From: an uncultured Muribaculaceae bacterium
GTDB taxonomy: Bacteria > Bacteroidota > Bacteroidia > Bacteroidales > Muribaculaceae
Reading direction: 5' to 3'
Assembly: GCA_910585755.1 (NCBI GenBank)
Contig: CAJUFH010000019.1
Span: 1-45,223 of the forward strand
Length of the DNA: 45,223 bases
Shown here: piece by piece, positions 1 to 7,369 of the stretch
Layout: each line of letters opens with the position of its first letter
How positions within the stretch are numbered: position 1 is the stretch's first letter
Made by a program: the position numbers and the translations under genes
Notes under the pieces: model-generated
What the model was told of the DNA's origin: nothing
Databases searched by the model: none
Seen by the model: the letters and a program-made list of their open reading frames with translations, nothing else

Positions 1-21
1 TGATTTTGTGTATAAAATAGA

Positions 22-50
22 GACTGCCTAACTTTGGTTGTTAGACAGCC
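22..50 (-). terminator. Terminator hairpin at the end of smpB
   Basis: The arms GACTGCCTAAC (22-32) and GTTAGACAGCC (40-50) pair with two G/U-type differences around a 7-base loop. Read on the minus strand they are followed by the T-rich TCTATTTTATA. The hairpin overlaps the smpB stop codon at 28-30, so it fits an intrinsic terminator of the minus-strand unit. Confidence 0.6.
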
Positions 51-513
51 TCATCATTACGCGGGCGAGGGCGCGCTTGTCGTCGCGCTCGCGGATGCTC
101 TGTCGCTTGTCGTATTCCTTCTTACCTCTGGCAATCCCAATAACGAGCTTCGCATAGCCGCGGTCGCTGATAAACAGCCGTAACGGGACGATAGTGAATC
201 CGGCTTCCTTGCCGTTTTTCTCCAGCTCCCTGATTTCCTTCTTATTCAATAGCAGTTTACGCTCGCGGCGCTCGGTATGGTTGTTGTAAGTTCCGTAGAA
301 ATACTCGGCGATATACATATTCTTCACCCATACCTCGCCGTTGTTGACGTAGCAGAAAGTATCGGCCAGGGAGGCTTTCCCCTGGCGAATGGACTTGATT
401 TCAGTTCCGGTCAATACGATTCCGGCAGTAAACGTGTCGGAAATGGCGTAATCAAAGCTGGCACGACGGTTCTTTATGTTGACCTCCTTGAATTTCATCT
501 TTGCTGCTGACAT
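28..513 (-). CDS. smpB: SsrA-binding protein SmpB
   Basis: 161 residues, the usual SmpB length. SmpB binds tmRNA (SsrA) and carries it to stalled ribosomes for trans-translation, which tags the nascent chain for proteolysis. The N-terminal part (KEVNIKNRRASFDYAI, then GIVLTGTEIKSIRQGKASL) and the C-terminal basic tail (RGKKEYDKRQSIRERDDKR) are the recognisable family blocks. The ATG at 513 gives MSAAKMKF; the ATG five codons later is also possible. The gene follows the Yip1-like gene by 46 bases on the same strand and ends in a hairpin terminator. No tmRNA gene is seen next to it. Confidence 0.96.
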   Translation of the reverse strand: MSAAKMKFKEVNIKNRRASFDYAISDTFTAGIVLTGTEIKSIRQGKASLADTFCYVNNGEVWVKNMYIAEYFYGTYNNHTERRERKLLLNKKEIRELEKNGKEAGFTIVPLRLFISDRGYAKLVIGIARGKKEYDKRQSIRERDDKRALARVMMRLSNNQS

Positions 514-559
514 GGCGGTAATGTTTTAAAAAATTTTATGAATTGCTGTCTGCCACTGC

Positions 560-1120
560 TTAAATAAGGCTGTTGAAAATAAAGGAGAGTCCGTAATAGC
601 TCCCGAGGATGCAGCCGGTAGAGAGGAGCATGAACAGACCCTCCTTCCGAGCGCTGACCCCGGCGAAACGGCATCCTTTCCACAACACAAAAACCGTGTA
701 CAGCGGGAGGAAGTTCAGTATGGCGATTCTTACCTTGACAATATTGGCAATCAAGCCTATAATAGCAATAATGGCGAGGGTGTACATCACCATAAGCTGA
801 TACCGGGAAGAGCCGTTGTCGGTGGTTTCATCGTCAGTCAGCCTGGGCATATATGTTGCCATGACCCACGACGCAATATAGAAGCTCAAGAACAGAGATA
901 CGAACATCACAAGCCCGCGGGACAGCGCGTCAAGGAAATGAACGCCGTAGAGCATTGGGACAAACGACGACGCGGAACACACCGCTACCAGGGGAAGAAA
1001 CCTTTCGCGATACACGCGACGTGCCTCCTCGGGGGTCTCCGCGAGGTCATCGGCCACATCCTCCCAACCATTGGCTGGGCCGAGCACTAACTGCAATATT
1101 TGTCGAAGGAATCTCAGCAA
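560..1120 (-). CDS. Yip1-like integral membrane protein
   Basis: 186 residues with about five hydrophobic segments (roughly residues 45-65, 70-90, 110-130, 133-150 and 160-182) and an N-terminal GPANGWEDVADD block typical of Yip1-domain proteins in Bacteroidota. Its role is unknown; the family is tied to membrane organisation only by analogy. The frame opens at a TTG (1118-1120) directly after an in-frame TAA, and there is no in-frame ATG near the N-terminus, so TTG is the likely start. It is upstream of smpB on the same strand and probably shares its promoter (1205-1235). Function is inferred from hydropathy and the N-terminal motif only. Confidence 0.75.
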   Translation of the reverse strand: MLRFLRQILQLVLGPANGWEDVADDLAETPEEARRVYRERFLPLVAVCSASSFVPMLYGVHFLDALSRGLVMFVSLFLSFYIASWVMATYMPRLTDDETTDNGSSRYQLMVMYTLAIIAIIGLIANIVKVRIAILNFLPLYTVFVLWKGCRFAGVSARKEGLFMLLSTGCILGSYYGLSFIFNSLI

Positions 1121-1204
1121 TTATCTTGTATCCTAAAAATAATATAAATCTGACTGATGAGAATAACGGGACCGCAGGACGACACGCTTTTCTCAAACAG
1201 AATG

Positions 1205-1235
1205 CAAAATTAACAAATAACACTCATTCCGCAAA
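1205..1235 (-). promoter_or_regulatory. Bacteroidota-type promoter for the Yip1-like gene and smpB
   Basis: On the minus strand, TTTG (plus-strand CAAA 1232-1235) is followed after 19 bases by TAATTTTG (plus-strand CAAAATTA 1205-1212). This is an exact match to the TTTG / TAnnTTTG promoter of Bacteroidota. Transcription would start near 1200, giving a leader of about 80 bases before the TTG start. Confidence 0.7.
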
Positions 1236-1245
1236 ACACAAAATA

Positions 1246-1276
1246 GCCCCCGCGTCCGGAATTATGGACGGGGGGC
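1246..1276 (-). terminator. Terminator of the 11-residue-repeat protein gene
   Basis: A GC-rich inverted repeat: GCCCCC and GTCC at 1246-1257 pair with GGAC and GGGGGC at 1266-1276. On the minus strand it is followed by TATTTTGTGTTTT, so it fits intrinsic termination of the gene at 1299-1631, just before the next minus-strand promoter. Confidence 0.7.
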
Positions 1277-1298
1277 GGTAACTTATCGCAGAACGGTT

Positions 1299-1631
1299 TT
1301 ACGAATGAAGCTTGTCGGCGAGATTCTTGGCGGCATCGGCCCCTTTGTCAAGGGCGTTGGCGGCAAATTCTTTTACGTTGTCGAGAACGCCACCCTTGGC
1401 GGTCGCGGCCTCCTTGAGGTTGTTGATTTTGTCAGTCGCAGCCTCTTTGAGGTCGGCAAACTTATCGGCCGCTGCTTCCTTGATGTCGCTGATTTTGTCG
1501 GCGGCCTGGTCTTTAAGGCCTTTGGCTTCTTCCTGGGCGGCAACGCGGGCCGCGGTGGCGCTCACCTGCGCCGCGTCTTTAGAAACCTCGGCGGCAGTCT
1601 GCGCGATGTTGATGTTCTTGTTGCAGGTCAT
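1299..1631 (-). CDS. Ala/Lys/Asp-rich helical protein with 11-residue repeats
   Basis: 110 residues, almost entirely predicted amphipathic helix. Three tandem 11-residue units begin at about residue 44: DKISDIKEAAA, DKFADLKEAAT and DKINNLKEAAT. This periodicity is seen in apolipoprotein-like, LEA-like and synuclein-like proteins and suggests reversible association with membranes or other hydrophobic surfaces. There is no convincing signal peptide; the N-terminus is MTCNKNINIAQ. The gene stands alone, with a strong terminator and an A-rich leader (AACTAAAAATC). I do not recognise a named family; YtxH-like or stress-protective functions are possible but unproven. Confidence 0.7.
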   Translation of the reverse strand: MTCNKNINIAQTAAEVSKDAAQVSATAARVAAQEEAKGLKDQAADKISDIKEAAADKFADLKEAATDKINNLKEAATAKGGVLDNVKEFAANALDKGADAAKNLADKLHS

Positions 1632-1715
1632 AATTTTTAGTGTTTAGATGTTTTGATTTTTAGTTCTCGAAAATTAAACGTCGATATAAGCCGCTGGGTT
1701 CTCGATTGTAGTCAA

Positions 1716-1727
1716 ATTAGGCCTAAT
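1716..1727. promoter_or_regulatory. 12-base perfect palindrome upstream of the 11-residue-repeat gene
   Basis: ATTAGGCCTAAT is a perfect palindrome about 85 bases upstream of the ATG at 1631, just past the stop of the permease gene. It could be a repressor or activator site for the 11-residue-repeat gene. A chance palindrome cannot be excluded. Confidence 0.25.
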
Positions 1728-1741
1728 AAGTGTTAAACCGA

Positions 1742-2728
1742 TTAGAGGAAATGGGTGCAGCATATATCAGTAACCCATATCCATAGCGGGCAGAAGGCCA
1801 CGAACAACACGACGTTAAGCGCGAGCGAAGAGGTCGACTCGGCAACGTAGGTGTTATACTCGCTCGCGATTATGATGCCGGAGAACGCAGGGGGCAGAGC
1901 GCATGCGACAACGAGCATCTTCAGGTTAAGGGGATCCATCTTGAACACGAGTCCAGCGATCAGCACGAGGGCCGGCATCATTATGAGCTTGAGGATACAG
2001 CCGAGTATTCCCTGCCAGTCAATCTTCACTTTGACGGCGGAAAGGGTAATACCCGCGGCGAAGACCGCCATAGAGGCATTTGCGCCCTTGATTAGGTCGA
2101 AAGAGGGGCTTGCCCACTTAGGCCAGGGTATTCCGACAACTACCCAGATTACGGCCAGGATAGGAGCCCAGGCGACAGGCTGTTCCAACGCGTGGATTAC
2201 CGGCTTCCAGGCGCTCGGCTTCTTTGCCCCGGCGGGAAGCGGTTTCAGTTTCTCGTTGGCAGAGTTCAGAAGGGAAAGGCCGACCGGAATACCAACGGCG
2301 TTGACTACGATACCGACAATCGCCACCACAAGAGCCACATAAGGGGTAGTGCCGAATATAGGTTCCAGCACGGCGAACCCGAGGAAACCGATTGTCGGGG
2401 AGCCGCATACCAAGGCCATGATCGCGCCGTCGGCAGCGGTGTTCTTCTTGAAGCAGTAAGTGTAGATGTAATAGACCGCCATAAAGCAGACCATTATCAC
2501 GACAAGCGAGATAAGCGACAACTTGATATCTTTCACGAGCATCTCGCGGTCGGCTTCAACGATAGAGACAAACAGAGCGGCAGGAAGAGCGTAGTCGAGT
2601 ACTACCTTGTTAAACGACTTGGCGTTTTCGCCGGTGAATATCCCCTTTTTGCCGGAAATGTACCCGGCAAGCATCACCACGATAATCGGGACTATCGCGT
2701 AGATGAGGATGTGTGATATGTTATTCAT
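1742..2728 (-). CDS. AEC-family permease, likely oxalate or organic-acid transporter (YfdV-like)
   Basis: 328 residues with about ten hydrophobic segments. The start MNNISHILIYAIVPIIVVMLAGY and the C-terminal ALPPAFSGIIIASEYNTYVAESTSSLALN are typical of the auxin efflux carrier (AEC) family, inner-membrane carriers of organic acids. In E. coli the AEC protein YfdV is encoded beside frc and oxc. Here the gene is likewise third after frc and oxc on the same strand, so oxalate uptake or oxalate/formate exchange is the likely role. The substrate is inferred from context. A 256-base gap holding a dispersed repeat separates it from oxc, so co-transcription is less certain than for frc-oxc. Confidence 0.85.
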   Translation of the reverse strand: MNNISHILIYAIVPIIVVMLAGYISGKKGIFTGENAKSFNKVVLDYALPAALFVSIVEADREMLVKDIKLSLISLVVIMVCFMAVYYIYTYCFKKNTAADGAIMALVCGSPTIGFLGFAVLEPIFGTTPYVALVVAIVGIVVNAVGIPVGLSLLNSANEKLKPLPAGAKKPSAWKPVIHALEQPVAWAPILAVIWVVVGIPWPKWASPSFDLIKGANASMAVFAAGITLSAVKVKIDWQGILGCILKLIMMPALVLIAGLVFKMDPLNLKMLVVACALPPAFSGIIIASEYNTYVAESTSSLALNVVLFVAFCPLWIWVTDICCTHFL

Positions 2729-2746
2729 AACTCAGGGGATTAAAAT

Positions 2747-2952
2747 GAGGGTGTATCATAACGGCCCATCTGGGTCGTCGCTTGAAGTTTCGGCCTCGAT
2801 CACAATCTCCAGATTGCTCCCATCGGCCTCACCTCCAAGCTCCTACCATCTGGACCATTCTTTGCGGAGCAAAGCGCTTCGCGATGACTGATACCACCCT
2901 CCCATCCGGGTAATAATACAGGGTGTATCAGAATTTTTGATACAGTCTCGGG
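2747..2952. repeat. Dispersed repeat, copy 1
   Basis: This roughly 200-base element recurs at 9294-9500. The core (2747-2901) is bounded by imperfect terminal inverted repeats: GAGGGTGTATCA at 2747-2758 and TGATACCACCCTC at 2889-2901. It contains two small hairpins shared with copy 2: AATCT-CC-AGATT (2804-2815) and CTTTGC-GGA-GCAAAG (2860-2874). A second GGGTGTATCA occurs near 2930-2939. There is no plausible ORF. It lies between oxc and the AEC permease. It could be a MITE-like non-autonomous element or a conserved structured intergenic element; no matching transposase is in the window. Confidence 0.8.
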
Positions 2953-2984
2953 GTGATAAGTTGATAAATAGTTGAATCAGAGTG

Positions 2985-4739
2985 TCAGACCGTTACGGGG
3001 ATGAGGCTTGCCGGGTTCAGGTAGCCGATATGGCCGCTCTCCTTACCGGCATCGGCAGCGAGCTGCACGTCGATAAGCGCGGGGGCTTTCGAGGCGATAG
3101 CCTCCTTGAGCGCGGCGGCATACTCGTCGGGAGTTGTGACATAGTAAGCCTTGGCTCCGAAGGCTTCGGCCAGCTTGTCGTAACGGGCGTTGATGTCGAG
3201 TGTGGTCGGTGCGGGATCGGTAGTCTTGTCGAGGGGTTCGCCTATTCCGTTGTAAATACCTCCGTTGTTGAAGATACATACCGTAACGGGAAGTTCGTAG
3301 CGGCAGATGGTCGAGAAATCCATTCCCGAGAAGCCGAAAGCGGAATCTCCTTCGATAGCCACGACGCTCTTGCCGGTAGCAACCGCGGCTCCGACGGCGG
3401 AACCCATACCCATGCCCATGATGGCCCAGGTTGCGCAGTCTACGCGGTGGCGCGGGAGCGACATATCGATTGTGTCGCGGGTATCATCGAGAGTGTTGGC
3501 ACCTTCATTTACGAGTATTACGTCAGGGTTGGCCTCAATAACCTCTTTGGCTGCGCTGAGGGCGCTCCAATGTGTCATCGGAACGGTCTTTACGGCGAGC
3601 CGCTCGGCGAACTTGGCGTTTTTAACCTTAGTCTGAGCCTGCAGTCCGGGTACCCACGCAGCATCCATCGACATTTTGTAAGAAGGGAGGCTGTTCAGCA
3701 TAGCTTCGAGAGAGCTGCGGAGGTCACCTACGACAGGCGCGTCAATCTGACGGTTGCAGTCAATCTCGACGGGGTCGATATCGAGTTGGATGAACTTGGT
3801 ATCGGGGCTCCATTTGCCATGGCCGCGGCTCAGAAGCCAGTTAAGACGAGCGCCTACCAGGACCACAACGTCGGCCTCTTCCATAATTGTCGAGCGGCAG
3901 GAGAGGGCACTGAGCGGATGCTTGTCGGGCATCAGGCCCTTCGCCATCGACATGGGATAGAACGGTATGCCGGTCTTTTCAACAAGTTGAGTCAGGAGGT
4001 CTTCAACCTGCGCGAAGGCAGCTCCCTTGCCGAAAATGAAAGCCGGTTTCTTCGCGGATGCGAGGAGCTTCATAGCGCGGTCGACCGACGCGGGGGAAGG
4101 AACCATGGCGGGCTGGGGGTCAACAGGCGTGAAGAGTAGCTTCTCGGCAACATCGTGGTCGACAATCTGTCCCAGGCAAGGCGCGGTAATATCGAGATAC
4201 ACACCGCCGGGACGGCCGGAAATCGCGGTGCGATAGGCGCGGACCACGGCGATAGGAATATCCTCGGCCCGGTTTACGCGGTAGGCGGCCTTTGCTACGG
4301 TTTTAGCTACGCTGTACTGGTCAAGCGCCTCATAGTTACCTTGGTTAAGGTCGATAGGCTCGCGCTCCGACGAGCCAGAAATCTGAATCATCGGGTAGCA
4401 GTTCACGGTGGCGTTGGCCGTGGCGGTAAGTCCGTTCATAAATCCGAGAGAGGAGACCGTCAGAAGAACGCCGGGTTTCCCGGTCAGGTAGCCGTGGGTC
4501 GCGGCGGCCATGCCGGCCTGCTGCTCGTGGCGGAATCCGAGGAATCTGATTCCCTGGCCCTGGGCGATATAAGCGGCTTCGGTCACAGGGATGCCTACCA
4601 GACCGTAAATTGTATCAATTCCGACCTTTTTCAGAGCCTGGGCCAGAATGTACATTCCCGTAACCTGTTCGGGAAATTTCGGCTCAGCGGCCGGTTTGCA
4701 TCCGCACCCGGTAGCGCCGTTTTTAGTTGTATCTTGCAT
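2985..4739 (-). CDS. oxc: Oxalyl-CoA decarboxylase
   Basis: 584 residues, against about 565 in E. coli; the extra length is a short Cys-containing N-terminus (MQDTTKNGATGCGC). The enzyme converts oxalyl-CoA to formyl-CoA and CO2 using thiamine diphosphate. The activating Glu is E72 in RHEQQAGMAA. The cofactor and magnesium motif is EGDSAFGFSGMDF followed by NNGGIYNG near residues 460-500, closely matching known Oxc rather than acetolactate synthase. Residues LTVSSLGFMNG and SGSSERE are also diagnostic. The gene follows frc by 160 bases on the same strand; that gap contains a possible attenuator. Frc and Oxc form the oxalate cycle: Frc charges oxalate with CoA from formyl-CoA and Oxc regenerates formyl-CoA. 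Confidence 0.95.
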   Translation of the reverse strand: MQDTTKNGATGCGCKPAAEPKFPEQVTGMYILAQALKKVGIDTIYGLVGIPVTEAAYIAQGQGIRFLGFRHEQQAGMAAATHGYLTGKPGVLLTVSSLGFMNGLTATANATVNCYPMIQISGSSEREPIDLNQGNYEALDQYSVAKTVAKAAYRVNRAEDIPIAVVRAYRTAISGRPGGVYLDITAPCLGQIVDHDVAEKLLFTPVDPQPAMVPSPASVDRAMKLLASAKKPAFIFGKGAAFAQVEDLLTQLVEKTGIPFYPMSMAKGLMPDKHPLSALSCRSTIMEEADVVVLVGARLNWLLSRGHGKWSPDTKFIQLDIDPVEIDCNRQIDAPVVGDLRSSLEAMLNSLPSYKMSMDAAWVPGLQAQTKVKNAKFAERLAVKTVPMTHWSALSAAKEVIEANPDVILVNEGANTLDDTRDTIDMSLPRHRVDCATWAIMGMGMGSAVGAAVATGKSVVAIEGDSAFGFSGMDFSTICRYELPVTVCIFNNGGIYNGIGEPLDKTTDPAPTTLDINARYDKLAEAFGAKAYYVTTPDEYAAALKEAIASKAPALIDVQLAADAGKESGHIGYLNPASLIPVTV

Positions 4740-4766
4740 AGTGAATATTTTTTAGTATGAAAAAAG

Positions 4767-4848
4767 TTTTTAGTTGCCGGATGTTGTCAGCGCCGTTTAA
4801 GCGACGCTTACGCGTCCGGCAGCTAAAAACCCCTAACAACTAAAAACT
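4767..4848 (-). promoter_or_regulatory. Frc-oxc intergenic hairpin, possible attenuator
   Basis: TTTTTAGTTGCCGGA (4767-4781) pairs with TCCGGCAGCTAAAAA (4815-4829), giving a 15-base stem with one imperfect pair. The same left arm can also pair over a shorter stretch with CAACTAAAAAC (4838-4848). Mutually exclusive hairpins in the frc-oxc gap could tune oxc expression or process the message. The 3' arm on the minus strand also carries the A-rich leader of oxc. This is seen in sequence only. Confidence 0.45.
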
Positions 4849-4899
4849 ATGGATTCATATTGATTATCTAACGTCGGTTACTCACCTCCGGTCACGGAG

Positions 4900-6195
4900 T
4901 TACGCCTGCGGCTTGGGAAGCGGGGCGGTTGTCCCGTTTTTCGCGAACCCGGCAATCTGCTCGTCGGTATAACCGTAGGCCTTCAATACCTCTTCGGTGT
5001 TTCCTCCAAGCGTAGGACAGGGGCCGTAGGTAGGCTGGAAGTTCGAGAGGGTGAAGGGGCATCCTACCGTAACGAACTCACCGACCTTTCCGCCCTGGTT
5101 GATTTTCACGAGAGTGTTGCCGTCGTAAAGAGTGGGGTCGGTCATAATCTCCTTGGTGGAGAGCACGGGGCCGACAGGAACTCCGCCTTTGGAAAGCATC
5201 TCCGTTACCTCGTACTTGTCCTTGGTGATGGTGAAGGATTCGATGCGTTTGTAGATTTCCTGTTTGTGGCGGTCGCGGGCATCGGCAGTGTTGAAATCCG
5301 GGTTTGTGAGCCAGTCCTCGAATCCGAGAGCCTTGCACGCAAGCTCGAAATCCTTGGCACCGCGCTGGAGGATGACATAGACATACGCGTTAGGATCGGT
5401 TTCCCAGCCCTTGCATTTGTAAGTCCATCCGAGAACGCCGCTGCCCTCCTGGTTGCCGCTTCGGGGAACGAAGTCGCCGAATTTCTCGTCGGGGTACTGC
5501 GGGAACTGCGTCAGATAGCCGATTTTATCGAGAGTAAGCTGGTCGCGGGTCTTGATACGGCAGAGGTTCAGGCAGGCGTTGTGCATCGACTGGTAAACGT
5601 AGCACCCTTCGCCTGTCTTTTCGCGCTGGATAAGGGCGGTAAGGATGCCGATCAGACAGTGCATGCCGGTATTGGAATCGCCGAGCGCCGCGCCAGACTG
5701 GGTCGGGATGTTTTCAGGACCGTACCACCAGCCGGTAGTCGAAGCCGCTCCGGCGGTAACCTGGGCGACAGGCTCGTAGGCTTTCAGGTCCTTGAACTTC
5801 GAGGAGAGGGGGAACCCCTTGATTGTCGCGTAGATACATTTGGGGTTCAGCTTATGGACCTCTTCCCAACTGAATCCGAGCTTGTCCATGGCACCCGGAT
5901 GGAGGTTCTCTATGAATACGTCCGCGGTCTGGATAAGTTTTGTAAGGATAGCCTTTCCGTCGGGAGTTTTCGCGTCAAGGGCGAGAGACTTCTTATCGGA
6001 ATTGAGCTGCAGGAAGTAGTAGCTCGGGCAGTCAGGATCGAACTGGAGTTCTTTACGGGTGGCGTCTCCGACCCCGGGGCGCTCGATTTTGATAACGTCG
6101 GCACCCATCCAGGCCAGCATCTGTGTACATGAAGGGCCGGACTGGACTTCCGTGAAGTCGATAACCTTGATGCCTTGCAAAGGAGCAGTGTTCAT
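4900..6195 (-). CDS. frc: Formyl-CoA:oxalate CoA-transferase
   Basis: 431 residues, close to the 416-428 of known Frc proteins (class III CoA-transferases). It transfers CoA from formyl-CoA to oxalate. The N-terminus PLQGIKVIDFTEVQSGPS and the block WMGADVIKIERPGVGD are family hallmarks. The catalytic Asp, forming aspartyl-CoA thioester intermediates, is D173 in the motif GDSNTGMH (Asp169 in Oxalobacter). The block GPENIPTQSGAALGDSN argues for Frc over carnitine or bile-acid CoA-transferases, as does the adjacent oxc. It is the first gene of the minus-strand oxalate unit; its upstream region is A-rich, with no clear TAnnTTTG box. Confidence 0.94.
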   Translation of the reverse strand: MNTAPLQGIKVIDFTEVQSGPSCTQMLAWMGADVIKIERPGVGDATRKELQFDPDCPSYYFLQLNSDKKSLALDAKTPDGKAILTKLIQTADVFIENLHPGAMDKLGFSWEEVHKLNPKCIYATIKGFPLSSKFKDLKAYEPVAQVTAGAASTTGWWYGPENIPTQSGAALGDSNTGMHCLIGILTALIQREKTGEGCYVYQSMHNACLNLCRIKTRDQLTLDKIGYLTQFPQYPDEKFGDFVPRSGNQEGSGVLGWTYKCKGWETDPNAYVYVILQRGAKDFELACKALGFEDWLTNPDFNTADARDRHKQEIYKRIESFTITKDKYEVTEMLSKGGVPVGPVLSTKEIMTDPTLYDGNTLVKINQGGKVGEFVTVGCPFTLSNFQPTYGPCPTLGGNTEEVLKAYGYTDEQIAGFAKNGTTAPLPKPQA

Positions 6196-6309
6196 AGTGA
6201 TTTTATAGTTTTAGTTGTTTATTCAGTATAATTAATCAGCCTTTCGGGCTTTTCTGCCATAATAACAAAACGGGGATGATGAAAGTTGGCGTATTCGGGG
6301 CATTTTTTG

Positions 6310-6317
6310 TAATTTTG
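6310..6317 (+). promoter_or_regulatory. Promoter -7 element for tsaD-pncC
   Basis: TAATTTTG matches TAnnTTTG, with a weak TTGG-like element about 20 bases upstream. Transcription would start near 6322, giving a leader of about 23 bases. The leader is A-rich just before the ATG (GCGGAAAAAATAT). Confidence 0.55.
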
Positions 6318-6344
6318 TAATCCTAATCCGAGCGGAAAAAATAT

Positions 6345-7361
6345 ATGAGCGTAACTATATTAGGTATAGAATCGTCGTGTGACGACACCTCGGCCGCGGT
6401 AATACGCGACGGCTTATTGCTTTCCAATGTCATTGCCTCGCAGAGCGTTCACGAGGAGTACGGGGGAGTAGTACCCGAACTCGCTTCGAGGGCTCATCAG
6501 CAGAATATTGTTCCCGTTGTTGATGCAGCGATACGCCGGGCAGGCATTTCAAAGACCGATCTTTCGGCAATCGCTTTCACCCGCGGGCCCGGACTGTTAG
6601 GCTCGCTGCTTGTAGGCACCTCCTTCGCCAAGGGGCTGTCGCTGGGGCTGCGCATACCTATAATAGATGTAAACCATCTGCACGGGCACGTACTGAGCCA
6701 CTTCGTGCGGCGTTCCGCCGATGACCGCGTGCCTGAATTTCCGTTTATCTGTCTGCTTGTGTCGGGGGGCAATTCCCAGATTGTCCTGGTAAAAAACTAT
6801 AACGACATGGAAATCCTCGGACAGACAATCGACGACGCAGCCGGAGAGGCGTTCGACAAGTGTGCGAAAGTAATGGGTCTACCGTACCCCGGAGGCCCGC
6901 ACATAGACCGCCTCGCGGCAATCGGAAATCCCGACGCGTTCAAGTTCGCCAAGCCCCGCATCCCGGAGCTTGATTACAGTTTCAGCGGCCTGAAGACATC
7001 GTTTCTGTACACTCTGCGCGACAACCTCCGCAAAGACCCCGATTTCATAACCAAGAACCAGGCTGATCTCGCCGCGTCGCTGCAACGCACAATTATAGAC
7101 ATACTTATGGAGAAGCTCGACCTGGCGGTAAAGAAAACGGGTGTGCGCACTATCGCGATCGGAGGAGGCGTATCGGCCAACTCAGGGGTGCGCGATGCCG
7201 TCGCTAAGTATTGCGAATCCCGCGGAATCGAGGCGTTTATTCCTGAACGGGCGTTCACTACTGACAACGCCGCCATGGTCGCGATAGCCGGCTACTTCAA
7301 ATATCTCGACAAGAAATTCTGTTCGTACTCCGAGGCTCCTTACGCGAGAGTTTCCTTATAA
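6345..7361 (+). CDS. tsaD: tRNA N6-adenosine threonylcarbamoyltransferase TsaD
   Basis: 338 residues, the normal length. TsaD transfers the threonylcarbamoyl group to A37 of ANN-decoding tRNAs, forming t6A, together with TsaB and TsaE, which are not in this window. It is an ASKHA-fold metalloprotein. The start ILGIESSCDDTSAAV is characteristic, and the metal-binding HxxxH is H111-x-x-x-H115 in NHLHGHVLSH. LLVSGGNSQIV and the C-terminal GGVSANSGVR motif are also present. The start is supported by the upstream promoter at 6310. pncC follows after 8 bases, so the two are probably co-transcribed. Confidence 0.97.
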   Translation: MSVTILGIESSCDDTSAAVIRDGLLLSNVIASQSVHEEYGGVVPELASRAHQQNIVPVVDAAIRRAGISKTDLSAIAFTRGPGLLGSLLVGTSFAKGLSLGLRIPIIDVNHLHGHVLSHFVRRSADDRVPEFPFICLLVSGGNSQIVLVKNYNDMEILGQTIDDAAGEAFDKCAKVMGLPYPGGPHIDRLAAIGNPDAFKFAKPRIPELDYSFSGLKTSFLYTLRDNLRKDPDFITKNQADLAASLQRTIIDILMEKLDLAVKKTGVRTIAIGGGVSANSGVRDAVAKYCESRGIEAFIPERAFTTDNAAMVAIAGYFKYLDKKFCSYSEAPYARVSL

Positions 7362-7369
7362 TTTATACG

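Noticed and set aside
2982..4139. 385-codon plus-strand open frame
   Set aside because: Lies wholly antisense to oxc, whose motifs are unmistakable; its translation shows no domain and unusual composition.
5266..6132. 288-codon plus-strand open frame
   Set aside because: Antisense to frc; low-complexity translation and no motif.
6236..6260. Short AGCC-TTTC-GGGCT hairpin upstream of tsaD as a terminator
   Set aside because: Stem too short, and no plus-strand gene ends before it; more likely incidental sequence in the frc leader.
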